Assembly (NCBI GenBank): GCA_016872715.1
Contig: VGZD01000004.1
Span: 1 to 64,000, forward strand
Direction of reading: 5' to 3'
DNA: 64,000 bases
From: Planctomycetota bacterium
Lineage (GTDB): Bacteria; Planctomycetota; UBA1135; GCA-002686595
Made by a program: the position numbers and the translations under genes. Below the pieces are notes generated by a model. That model searched no databases. It worked only from the letters and a program-made list of their open reading frames with translations, and had not been told where the DNA came from. Shown in pieces: positions 36,034-42,851 of this stretch (the stretch's first letter is position 1; each line of letters opens with the position of its first letter).

Positions 36034-37010
36034 ACGAGCTCGACGTCACGATCGTCGTGCCGATCGACTCTCCCGACGCGGAGATCGAGCAGGTCGTCGA
36101 GGCCTTCGCGGGCCAGCTCGAGCGACTCGGCCGCAGTTGGGAGTGCGTGCTCGTCTTCGACGGCGTGCGCGGCAAGGCCTGGGAGCGCGCGAAGGCGCTC
36201 GAGCAGCACTTTCCCGGACACCTGCGCAAGCTGCACTTCGCGCGCCACTTCGGCGAGTCGGAGTGCCTCAAGGCCGCGCGCGAGATCGCGCGCGGCGCCG
36301 TGCTGTTCACCACGCCGCAGTACGTGCAGGTCGACCCGATCGAGATCGGGAGCTTCCTCGCCGAGCTCGACGGGGGAGCGGACATGGTGGTGCCCTGGCG
36401 CCAGCAACGCGTCGACCCGTGGCTCAACCGGCTGCAGTCGGCGAGCTTCAACGCGCTGATGCGCAAGATCAACAAGTCGACGTTTCACGACCTCAACTGC
36501 TACTTCCGCGCCTTCAAGCGCGAGCGCGTCGCCGACATCGAGCTGTACGGAGACATGTACCGCTTCTTGCCGCTGATCGCTCAGCGCGAGGGGCTCGTCG
36601 TGCGCGAGATCGACGTGCGCCACCTCAAGGAGTGGGGGCGCGCCGGATTCTTCGGGGTCGGCGTCTACGCGCGGCGCTTCCTCGACGTGGTCGGCGTCGT
36701 GTTCCTGACGCGCTTCCGCATCAAGCCGCTGCGCTTCTTCGGCTCGGTCGGACTCGCGCTCTCGCTCGTCGGCGGCCTGATCCTCGCCTACACGATCGCC
36801 AATCGCATCCTGACGCCCGATTACGGCCTGCAAAACAAGCCCGCGTTCCTGCTCGGGCTGATGCTGTTCTCGCTCGGCGTGCAGGTGATCGGATTCGGGC
36901 TCGTGGGCGAGATCATCATCTACTACACCCAGACGCGAAACCTGCGCGAGTACCGCATCGGACGGCGCTTCGAGGAGCCCGCTCCCGAGGAGAGCGTCCA
37001 TGACGCCTGA
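36030..37010 (+). CDS. GT2-like protein lacking the DxD motif
   Basis: 326 residues with the same layout as its upstream neighbour: N-terminal GT-A-like domain (LDVTIVVPIDSPDAEIEQVV; CVLVFDGVRG) and two C-terminal membrane segments (GLALSLVGGLILAYTIANRI; GLMLFSLGVQVIGFGLVGEI). Where active enzymes have a DxD (residues 98-100 of the neighbour), it reads TTPQYVQ (94-100), with no acidic pair. It may be catalytically inactive and act as a partner subunit of the first GT2, or use a metal-free mechanism. GTG 36030 overlaps the preceding stop by 4 bases; the next gene starts 11 bases inside its 3' end. Confidence 0.85.
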   Translation: MNELDVTIVVPIDSPDAEIEQVVEAFAGQLERLGRSWECVLVFDGVRGKAWERAKALEQHFPGHLRKLHFARHFGESECLKAAREIARGAVLFTTPQYVQVDPIEIGSFLAELDGGADMVVPWRQQRVDPWLNRLQSASFNALMRKINKSTFHDLNCYFRAFKRERVADIELYGDMYRFLPLIAQREGLVVREIDVRHLKEWGRAGFFGVGVYARRFLDVVGVVFLTRFRIKPLRFFGSVGLALSLVGGLILAYTIANRILTPDYGLQNKPAFLLGLMLFSLGVQVIGFGLVGEIIIYYTQTRNLREYRIGRRFEEPAPEESVHDA

Positions 37011-38085
37011 GGCGAGCGGCTGGACTCCGCGGGAGTCGGCGGACGAAATCGAGCCCCAGCTGCGGCTGGGCACGAGCGCGGACGACGGCGCGCGCGACGA
37101 CTACGTTCGCGCGCACAGGCAGGGCACGTTCTTTCACCTCGCGGGCTGGCGCGACGTCATCGAACGCGAGATGGGGCACGAGCCCGCGGACCTGCTCGCG
37201 TTCCGCGAGGGTCGGCTGGTCGGCGTGCTGCCGCTGATGCGCGCTCCCGGACCGGTCACGCGTCGCTCGCTGATCTCGATGCCGTTCGCCGTGTACGGCG
37301 GCCCGCTCGGCGACTCGCCGCTGGTCGCGCAGCGCCTCGTGCAGGCGGCGATGGAGGCGGCGGAGCGCGGTCGCGCGGGGCGGCTGGAGCTGCGCTGCAT
37401 CGAGGATGGCGGCCTGCCGCTCGCGCCCTGTGAACTCTATGCGACCTTCGTGCGCGACCTGCCGCGCCGTCCCGAGGACGTGCTGGCGCTGATGCCCAAG
37501 AAAGCGCGCGCCGAGGCGCGCAAGGCGCGCGAGAAGCACGCCTTGGTGCTGACCGAAGGGCGCTGGTATCTCGACGACTTCGTGCGCATGTTCCACGAGA
37601 ACAAGCGCAAGCTCGGCTCGCCCGGACTGCCGCACTCGTTCTTCTGGGCGCTGTGCAAGCGCTTCGGCGACGACGTGCGGATCCACATGGTGCATCGCGG
37701 CCGCGAACCCGTGGCGTCGGTGATGAGCTTCCTCTACGGCGGCGACCTGCTCGCGTACTACTCCGGCGCCGTCGAGGGCGCCGACCGGCAGTGCAGTGCG
37801 AGCAACTTCATGTACATGGCGTTGCAGGAATGGGCCGTCGGTCAGGGTTTGCGACGCTTCGACTTCGGCCGCAGTCGGCGCGACTCCGGCGCCTACACGT
37901 TCAAGGAGCATCAGGGCTTCACGCCGACCCCGTTGCAGTATCGCTTCCACTTCGTGCGCGATCGCGCGCTGCCGACGCTGACTCCGTCGAACCCGCGCAC
38001 CAAGATCCTGCGCGACACATGGGCGCGCATGCCGATGCCGATCGCGCGCAAGCTCTCCGAAGAGCTCTGTCGCTACCTGCCCTGA
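37000..38085 (+). CDS. FemAB-like GNAT protein, PEP-CTERM/exosortase A locus type
   Basis: 361 residues. Features of the FemAB-related GNAT family: GTFFHLAGWRDVIEREMGHE near the N-terminus, VYGGPLGDSPLV, FHENKRKLGSPGLPHSFFWA and FDFGRSRRDSGAYTFKEHQG. These blocks match the FemAB-related protein tied to PEP-CTERM/exosortase A loci. FemAB proteins transfer aminoacyl groups in peptidoglycan synthesis; here the likely acceptor is the polysaccharide or its anchor, which is inferred. ATG 37000 overlaps the GT2-like gene by 11 bases; the 3' end overlaps the convergent gmhB end by 13 bases. Confidence 0.9.
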   Translation: MTPEASGWTPRESADEIEPQLRLGTSADDGARDDYVRAHRQGTFFHLAGWRDVIEREMGHEPADLLAFREGRLVGVLPLMRAPGPVTRRSLISMPFAVYGGPLGDSPLVAQRLVQAAMEAAERGRAGRLELRCIEDGGLPLAPCELYATFVRDLPRRPEDVLALMPKKARAEARKAREKHALVLTEGRWYLDDFVRMFHENKRKLGSPGLPHSFFWALCKRFGDDVRIHMVHRGREPVASVMSFLYGGDLLAYYSGAVEGADRQCSASNFMYMALQEWAVGQGLRRFDFGRSRRDSGAYTFKEHQGFTPTPLQYRFHFVRDRALPTLTPSNPRTKILRDTWARMPMPIARKLSEELCRYLP

Positions 38086-38645
38086 GCGGCGGCGGCGAGG
38101 ATCTGCGCGCTCGCCTCGCCGAGGTCGCGCGCGACCGAAATGCGCGCGCGAAACTCGCGGTCGAGGCCCGCGAGCTCGCGCTCGCCCTTGCCCGTCAGCA
38201 CGAGCACCGCGCGCGCGCCGAGCGCGAGGCCCGCCTCGAGGTCGCGGCGCGCGTCCCCGACGATCCAGCTGCGGCGCGGATCGAGGTCGCGTTCGAGGCT
38301 CGCGCGCTCGAGCAGTCCGCTGCCCGGCTTGCGGCACGCGCACGCGCGCACGTAGGGCGGCAGGCCGCGCTCGGGATGGTGCGGACAGGCGTACGAGGCC
38401 GCGATGGGGAAGCGCCGCGCGAGTTGCGCGTGCAGCGCGTCGAGCTCGCCGACGCTCACGGCGAGCGAAGCCACGGCGCTTTGGTTCGTCACGACGACGA
38501 GTTCGAACCCCGCGTCGGCGAGCGCGCGCAGCGCGGGCTCCACGCACGGGAAGAACTCGAGTTCGGCGAAGTGCCGCGGGGCGCGCTCGAGCTCGCGGTG
38601 CAGGGTGCCGTCGCGGTCGAGGAAGACCGCCGCGCGTCCGCCCAC
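38073..38645 (-). CDS. gmhB: D-glycero-D-manno-heptose 1,7-bisphosphate phosphatase-like HAD protein
   Basis: 190 residues from GTG 38645. FLDRDGTLHREL is HAD motif I with the nucleophile and acid/base Asp pair; VVTNQSAV is motif II; ACACRKPGSG and IVGDARRDLEAGLALGA are motifs III and IV. CPHH and CAC form the GmhB/HisB zinc site. It likely removes the C7 phosphate in ADP-heptose synthesis for LPS or surface glycan. GTG 38645 begins 4 bases after the stop of the PEGA lipoprotein gene, so the two are co-transcribed. The 3' end overlaps the convergent FemAB gene by 13 bases. Confidence 0.88.
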   Translation of the reverse strand: MGGRAAVFLDRDGTLHRELERAPRHFAELEFFPCVEPALRALADAGFELVVVTNQSAVASLAVSVGELDALHAQLARRFPIAASYACPHHPERGLPPYVRACACRKPGSGLLERASLERDLDPRRSWIVGDARRDLEAGLALGARAVLVLTGKGERELAGLDREFRARISVARDLGEASAQILAAAAQGR

Positions 38646-38649
38646 GGTG

Positions 38650-39096
38650 CTAGCGCCCGCCGCTCGAGCGGCGCGGGCGATCTTGGGCTTCGACCAGACC
38701 GAGCCGCACGTAGATGCGCTCGGGCTCGCTCGAGCGCTCGACCTTGATCGGGAACAGACCGTCGCGGGCGTTGAGCCACAGCGGGAAGTGCCACGACTGG
38801 GCGCTGATCCAAGCCTCATCCCACAGCACCAGCCAAGTGTCGCCGCCCTCGTCGATGTGCACGCTCGCGGGCTTGTAGCCCTCGAGCACGAGGTCGATTT
38901 CGTGAGTCTGGTGAGCGAGGTCGAGGTGGCAGGGCGTGACGAAGCCGGAGTCGGCGCCATCGACGATCACGCGCGCCCCCGAGGGTTGGCTGGCGAACAT
39001 GACCCCGGGCGGGGATTCGATCGAGACGCAACTGGTGGCCGCGAGCACCGCAAGGAGCGCGAGGAAGAGGGACGGGCTGTGCACGGGGGAATTCAT
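38650..39096 (-). CDS. PEGA-domain lipoprotein
   Basis: 148 residues. MNSPVHSPSLFLALLAVLA leads into AATSC, a lipobox (Cys at about 23). The next stretch, PPGVMFASQPSGARVIVDGADSG with GFVTPCHLDLAHQTHEIDLVLEGY, is a clear PEGA repeat, a beta-rich surface or periplasmic domain. The remainder (WISAQSWHFPLWLNARDGL) is unassigned. Divergent from the GT39-like gene with 33 bases between starts, and co-directional with gmhB. Function unknown. Confidence 0.85.
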   Translation of the reverse strand: MNSPVHSPSLFLALLAVLAATSCVSIESPPGVMFASQPSGARVIVDGADSGFVTPCHLDLAHQTHEIDLVLEGYKPASVHIDEGGDTWLVLWDEAWISAQSWHFPLWLNARDGLFPIKVERSSEPERIYVRLGLVEAQDRPRRSSGGR

Positions 39097-39129
39097 CGGC
39101 ACGCCGAGTGTTGCCAACGGAGGCCCACT

Positions 39130-40578
39130 TTGAAAGGCTCGTCTGGCTTGGAACGCAGCACGTTCAAATCCGGGTCCGGGGAGGCCCTGCCCCCGCGCTG
39201 GGTGGCGGGGCTCGCGCGCGCCCTGCCGTGGCTCGTCGCGGCGGCGTGCCTGCTGCGGCTCGTCGGGCTCGAGCGCTGGGGCCTGTGGATCGACGAGGCC
39301 TTCACGCTGCACGATTCCGGCTCGCTCTCGTGGACCAAGGTGACGGACTTTCCGTTCAACCTGTTCTTGATGTCGCGCTGGCTCTCGTTGCTCGAGCCGC
39401 CCCACGGCGAGGCGAGCCTGCGCGCGCCGGCCTGTCTGTTCGGCGTGCTCTCGATCCTCGGCACGGCGTGGGCGTTCCGACCGCTCTTGGGCGCACCCCG
39501 CAGCTGGCTCGCCGCCGCACTGGTGGCGCTCTCGTCCAACCACCTGTTCTGGAGCCAGTCCGCCCGCCACTACACGCTGGCGCAGGCACTCTCCGTGCTC
39601 GGCACCGGCGTGGCGCTGCGCGCCATTCAGGGCGGCAGCGGCTCGCGCTTCGTCGCGGGCGTCGCGCTGGCCCTCTCGGCCGCCTTCGCGCACCCCTCCG
39701 CGGGTCTGGTCGTTCCGGCGCTGCTCGTGGCCCCGTGGCTGTGCGGAGCGCTCGGCGCGCGGCTGCCTTGGATGCCCTCGCGGCGCTGGATGGTGGCGCT
39801 GGCCGTGGCCGGACTCGCGCTCGGCCTGACATGGGGCGCGGACGTGTGGGCCGAGTACGCACGCAAGAAGTCGGGCTCGAGCGTGCTGCACCTCGCGCTG
39901 ACCACCGGCTTCTACTTTGGCCCACCCCTGTCCCTCGCCGCGGCGTGGATGTCGCTCGAGGCCCTGCGCCAGCGCAAGCCCGCCGGCGTGCTGGTGGGCC
40001 TGGTGCTGGTGGTGTCGTTTGGCCTCGCGCTGGTCGCGGCGCTGCTCGCGCGCGTCGCCGCTCAGTACGTGTTCGTGCTGCTGCCGTGGGCGGCGGCCGC
40101 CGCGAGCGGCATCGCGCCGTTCGAACGCCGACGCGGCAAGCTCGCCCTGTCCCTGCTCGTCGCCATGCTGGCGTGGGGCAGCATCGACGTCGCGCTCTAC
40201 CTGACCGTGCGACATGGGGACCGCCCGCGCTGGAAGGAGGCCTACGCACTCGTGGCGCGCCTGCGCGGACCCGACGATCTGGTGTTCGGCATGGCCGCGC
40301 CCGTGGGGGAGTACTACCTCTCGCCCGGCAGCACCCGCCTGCGCGAAGCGAGCAGCCTCGCGCGCCTGACCGACTTCGAGGACCACCTCGTCGATGTCTG
40401 GGCGCGGCGCGAGCGCCGCATCTGGATCGTGCTCAATCGCGAGGACCTGCTGGACTGGACCCGCGAGAAGCGCGAGCGCTTCGAGCGCTTCCTGCGCGAG
40501 CAGTGCGAGCGCGTGCGCACGTTCCCGGTGGCGTGGACGCCGCGCGAGCTCGACGTCGAGGTCTATCTGAGGCCCTGA
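39130..40578 (+). CDS. GT39-like membrane glycosyltransferase (ArnT/PMT type)
   Basis: 482 residues. The TTG start at 39130 is supported by GGAGG 6 bases upstream. The first segment is followed by GLWIDEAFTLHDSG, matching the acidic first periplasmic loop (DE) of GT39/ArnT/PMT lipid-dependent glycosyltransferases. About 9-10 further hydrophobic segments run to residue 370, then a soluble C-terminal domain (about 375-482). It would use a polyprenyl-phosphate sugar, perhaps made by the GT2 at 35068, to modify a surface acceptor. The acceptor is unknown. Confidence 0.85.
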   Translation: MKGSSGLERSTFKSGSGEALPPRWVAGLARALPWLVAAACLLRLVGLERWGLWIDEAFTLHDSGSLSWTKVTDFPFNLFLMSRWLSLLEPPHGEASLRAPACLFGVLSILGTAWAFRPLLGAPRSWLAAALVALSSNHLFWSQSARHYTLAQALSVLGTGVALRAIQGGSGSRFVAGVALALSAAFAHPSAGLVVPALLVAPWLCGALGARLPWMPSRRWMVALAVAGLALGLTWGADVWAEYARKKSGSSVLHLALTTGFYFGPPLSLAAAWMSLEALRQRKPAGVLVGLVLVVSFGLALVAALLARVAAQYVFVLLPWAAAAASGIAPFERRRGKLALSLLVAMLAWGSIDVALYLTVRHGDRPRWKEAYALVARLRGPDDLVFGMAAPVGEYYLSPGSTRLREASSLARLTDFEDHLVDVWARRERRIWIVLNREDLLDWTREKRERFERFLREQCERVRTFPVAWTPRELDVEVYLRP

Positions 40579-40597
40579 ACGACGCGCTCAGGCCCGC

Positions 40598-40686
40598 CGA
40601 AACGAGCCCGCGGCAGGCGACGGAACGAGCCCGCGGCAGGCGACGGAACGAGCCCGCGGCAGGCGCCGAAACGAGCCCGCGGCTCA
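40598..40686. repeat. 23-bp tandem repeat, nearly 4 copies
   Basis: Units based on CGrAACGAGCCCGCGGCAGGCGA recur with exact 23-base spacing from about 40598, the last cut short at the efp stop. They fill the 105-base space between convergent stops. The unit length is not a multiple of three, as expected for a non-coding position. Confidence 0.9.
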
Positions 40687-41253
40687 GTCGTTGACGCGGC
40701 CGAGGAACTCGCCGTCCTCGGTGCGGATCTTCACCTTCTCGCCCTTGCTGATGAAGATCGGCACGCGGATCTTGAGGCCCGTCTCGACCACCGCGTCCTT
40801 CTTGACGTTGGTCGCCGTGTTGCCGCGCACGGCCGGATCGGCCTCGATCACGGTCAGCACCACCGCGGCCGGGAGCTCGACGCCGATCGGGCTCGCACCG
40901 TGGAAGGTCACGACGCAGGTCGTGTTCTCCTTCACGTACGGCATCTTCTCGCCGATCAGCTCCTCGGGCAACGTGAACTGCTCGAAGCTCTCGTTGTCCA
41001 TGAACACGTAGCCGCCGACGTTTTCCTTGTACAGGTACTCGCAGTTGCGCTTGTCGAGGAAGGCGACTTCGAGCACGTCGCCGGACCCAAGGCGCATGTC
41101 GCGCGTGCCGCCGGTGCGCAGGCTCTTCATCTTGACGTGGATGATCGCGCGCAAGTTGCCCGGCGTGTGGTGCATGTAGTCGGTGATGAGCCAGAGATCC
41201 TTGTCCTGCTCGATGACCGTGCCCTTGCGCAGTTCGGTGGCCTTGACGCCCAT
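40684..41253 (-). CDS. efp: Elongation factor P
   Basis: Relieves ribosome stalling at polyproline. 189 residues, with all three beta-barrel domains (MGVKATELRKG; FMDNESFEQFTLPEELIG; VPIFISKGEKVKIRTEDGEF). The loop that reaches the peptidyl-transferase centre reads HHTPGNLRA: the tip residue, Lys34 in E. coli and usually modified, is Asn33 here. So the known modifications (beta-lysylation, rhamnosylation, 5-aminopentanol) cannot occur on this residue. The leader contains a hairpin and a TATCCT box. No EF-P modification gene is nearby. Confidence 0.96.
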   Translation of the reverse strand: MGVKATELRKGTVIEQDKDLWLITDYMHHTPGNLRAIIHVKMKSLRTGGTRDMRLGSGDVLEVAFLDKRNCEYLYKENVGGYVFMDNESFEQFTLPEELIGEKMPYVKENTTCVVTFHGASPIGVELPAAVVLTVIEADPAVRGNTATNVKKDAVVETGLKIRVPIFISKGEKVKIRTEDGEFLGRVND

Positions 41254-41294
41254 GATGCTCGTGCCGTGAATTCGGAGAAAGGTCGGTCGGAGGT

Positions 41295-41311
41295 CCCGAT
41301 CGGTGATCGGG
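41295..41311 (-). promoter_or_regulatory. Hairpin at the predicted 5' end of the efp transcript
   Basis: CCCGATC and GATCGGG (7 bp, 3-base loop) form a perfect stem. A TATCCT box at 41324-41319 would place the start point near 41312, making this hairpin the very 5' end of the efp mRNA. Such structures can stabilise mRNA. Inferred from sequence only. Confidence 0.35.
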
Positions 41312-41318
41312 GGCGAAC

Positions 41319-41324
41319 AGGATA
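41319..41324 (-). promoter_or_regulatory. -10-like box TATCCT before efp
   Basis: GCTATCCT on the minus strand, 65 bases before the efp ATG; it shares the GCTAnnnT pattern with other operon starts. Confidence 0.35.
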
Positions 41325-41369
41325 GCAGCCAGCGCGGGGAGCCGCATCCTCGCGCGCCAGGGCAGCGGC

Positions 41370-42797
41370 CTATTGGAAGAGCCTGCGCTGGGTCGAGGAG
41401 GGGATCGAGAGGGCCTTGCGGTACTTGGTCACCGTGCGGCGCGCGATTTGGATCTTGTGCTGAGCGCAGAGCAGGCTCGCGATCTGGTCGTCGGAGAGGG
41501 GATTGTGGCGATCCTCCTTGCCGACGAGCTCCTGAATGCGCTGCTGGATCGAGGCCTGAGCCTCGACTTCGCCGTCGCTGGTCTCGGTGCCGCTCGTGAA
41601 GAAGTACTTGAGCGCCAAGGTGCCGTGGGGCGTCTGGGCGAACTTGCCCGAGACCGCGCGGCTGACGGTCGAAATGTGCACGCCGATCTCGTCGGCGACC
41701 TGCTGCATGCGCAGGGGCCGCAGGCCGCGCACGCCCTTTTCGAGGAACTCGCGCTGGTGCTCGAAGATGCGCTCGGCGAGGCGCAGAAGCGTGCTCTGGC
41801 GCTGCTGCACGGCGTCGATGAACCAGCGCGCGCTCTCGAGCCGCTTGCGCACCCAGTCGCGCTCGCCCTCGCCCTTCTTGGCGAGCTTGAGGTACTCCTT
41901 GTACTGCGGCGAGAGCACCAAGGTCGGCACGCGCTCGCGCACCAACCGCACGCCGAAGCGCACGCCGTCCTCGCCGTCCTCGAGCGCCTCGACGATCACA
42001 TCGGGCAGGATCGCGACGGCCGACTCACCGCCGTAGTTGGCGCCGGGATTGGGCTGGAACGAGCGCAGGATCTCGAGCGCTTGAACGACGTCGTCGAGCG
42101 TTCGCCCCGTCGCCTTGGCGATGCGCGGCAAGCGGTTGGTGGTCACGTCGTCGAGGTGCATCTCGACGATCGCGCGCAAGAGCGGGTCGTCGAAGTGGTG
42201 GGACTCGAGCTGGAGCAGCAGACACTCGCGCAGGTCGCGCGCGGCGATCGCGGGATGGATCAAGTGGCGCAGCTCCGTGAGCGCGCGTTGCACCGTCTCG
42301 ACGCTGGCTCCCGCGACGCCGCAGTCGCGCGCGATGTCCTCGGGCGCCGCGGCGAGGTAGCCGCGGCTGTCGAGCGAATTGACCACGTACTCGGCCACGG
42401 CGCGGGTCGCCTCGTCGAGGTCCGAGAACGCCAGCTCGGACGCGATGGCCTCGGCCAAGGTGAGGGCCGAATCCGGCGCGTTCTGCAGCGCTTCCTGCTT
42501 GCGATCGGAGTCTTCCTCGCTGCCCAGCGGGCCGCGATTCCAGCTCTCGCGATCGACGCGCTCGAGCTCCTCGAGGCGCGCATCGGCGATGGTGCGCTCG
42601 GGCTCGCTCCCCCAGGCGCCCTCCTCGCCCGAGCCCGGCTCGGCCTTTTCCAGCAGCGGATTCTCGTTCAGCTCCTGCTCGATGCGGTCGGAAAGATCGA
42701 GCGACGCCAATTGCAGGATCTGCATCGCCTGAATCATCTGAGGCGATTGCAGGAGCCGCTGCTCCATGCGTGCGGACTGGTGGAGGCCGAGCTTCAA
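41370..42797 (-). CDS. rpoN: RNA polymerase sigma-54 factor
   Basis: 475 residues. Region I at the N-terminus is Gln/Leu-rich (LLQSPQMIQAMQILQLASLD). An acidic stretch follows (about 50-110), then the core-binding domain and the C-terminal DNA-binding part with HTH and the RpoN box ARRTVTKYRK, which is intact. The start is a TTG at 42797 (MKLGLHQSARMEQRL), matching other sigma-54 proteins. It needs AAA+ activators; three sigma-54-type genes in this window (this one and the activators at 32252 and 45935) suggest local sigma-54 control, though I find no clear -24/-12 promoter. Confidence 0.97.
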   Translation of the reverse strand: MKLGLHQSARMEQRLLQSPQMIQAMQILQLASLDLSDRIEQELNENPLLEKAEPGSGEEGAWGSEPERTIADARLEELERVDRESWNRGPLGSEEDSDRKQEALQNAPDSALTLAEAIASELAFSDLDEATRAVAEYVVNSLDSRGYLAAAPEDIARDCGVAGASVETVQRALTELRHLIHPAIAARDLRECLLLQLESHHFDDPLLRAIVEMHLDDVTTNRLPRIAKATGRTLDDVVQALEILRSFQPNPGANYGGESAVAILPDVIVEALEDGEDGVRFGVRLVRERVPTLVLSPQYKEYLKLAKKGEGERDWVRKRLESARWFIDAVQQRQSTLLRLAERIFEHQREFLEKGVRGLRPLRMQQVADEIGVHISTVSRAVSGKFAQTPHGTLALKYFFTSGTETSDGEVEAQASIQQRIQELVGKEDRHNPLSDDQIASLLCAQHKIQIARRTVTKYRKALSIPSSTQRRLFQ

Positions 42798-42829
42798 GGC
42801 GGGTCGAATCCTGTGCGGAGTGGAGTTCT

Positions 42830-42835
42830 AGTATA
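42830..42835 (-). promoter_or_regulatory. -10-like box TATACT before rpoN
   Basis: TATACT on the minus strand, close to the TATAAT consensus, 32 bases before the rpoN TTG start; the leader would be about 25 bases. Confidence 0.4.
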
Positions 42836-42851
42836 GGCCGAGTCTCGCCGT

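Noticed and set aside
37000..38085. FemAB-like gene as a plain peptidoglycan FemABX enzyme.
   Set aside because: Sequence blocks and neighbours fit the polysaccharide-locus type better; a role in peptidoglycan cannot be excluded.
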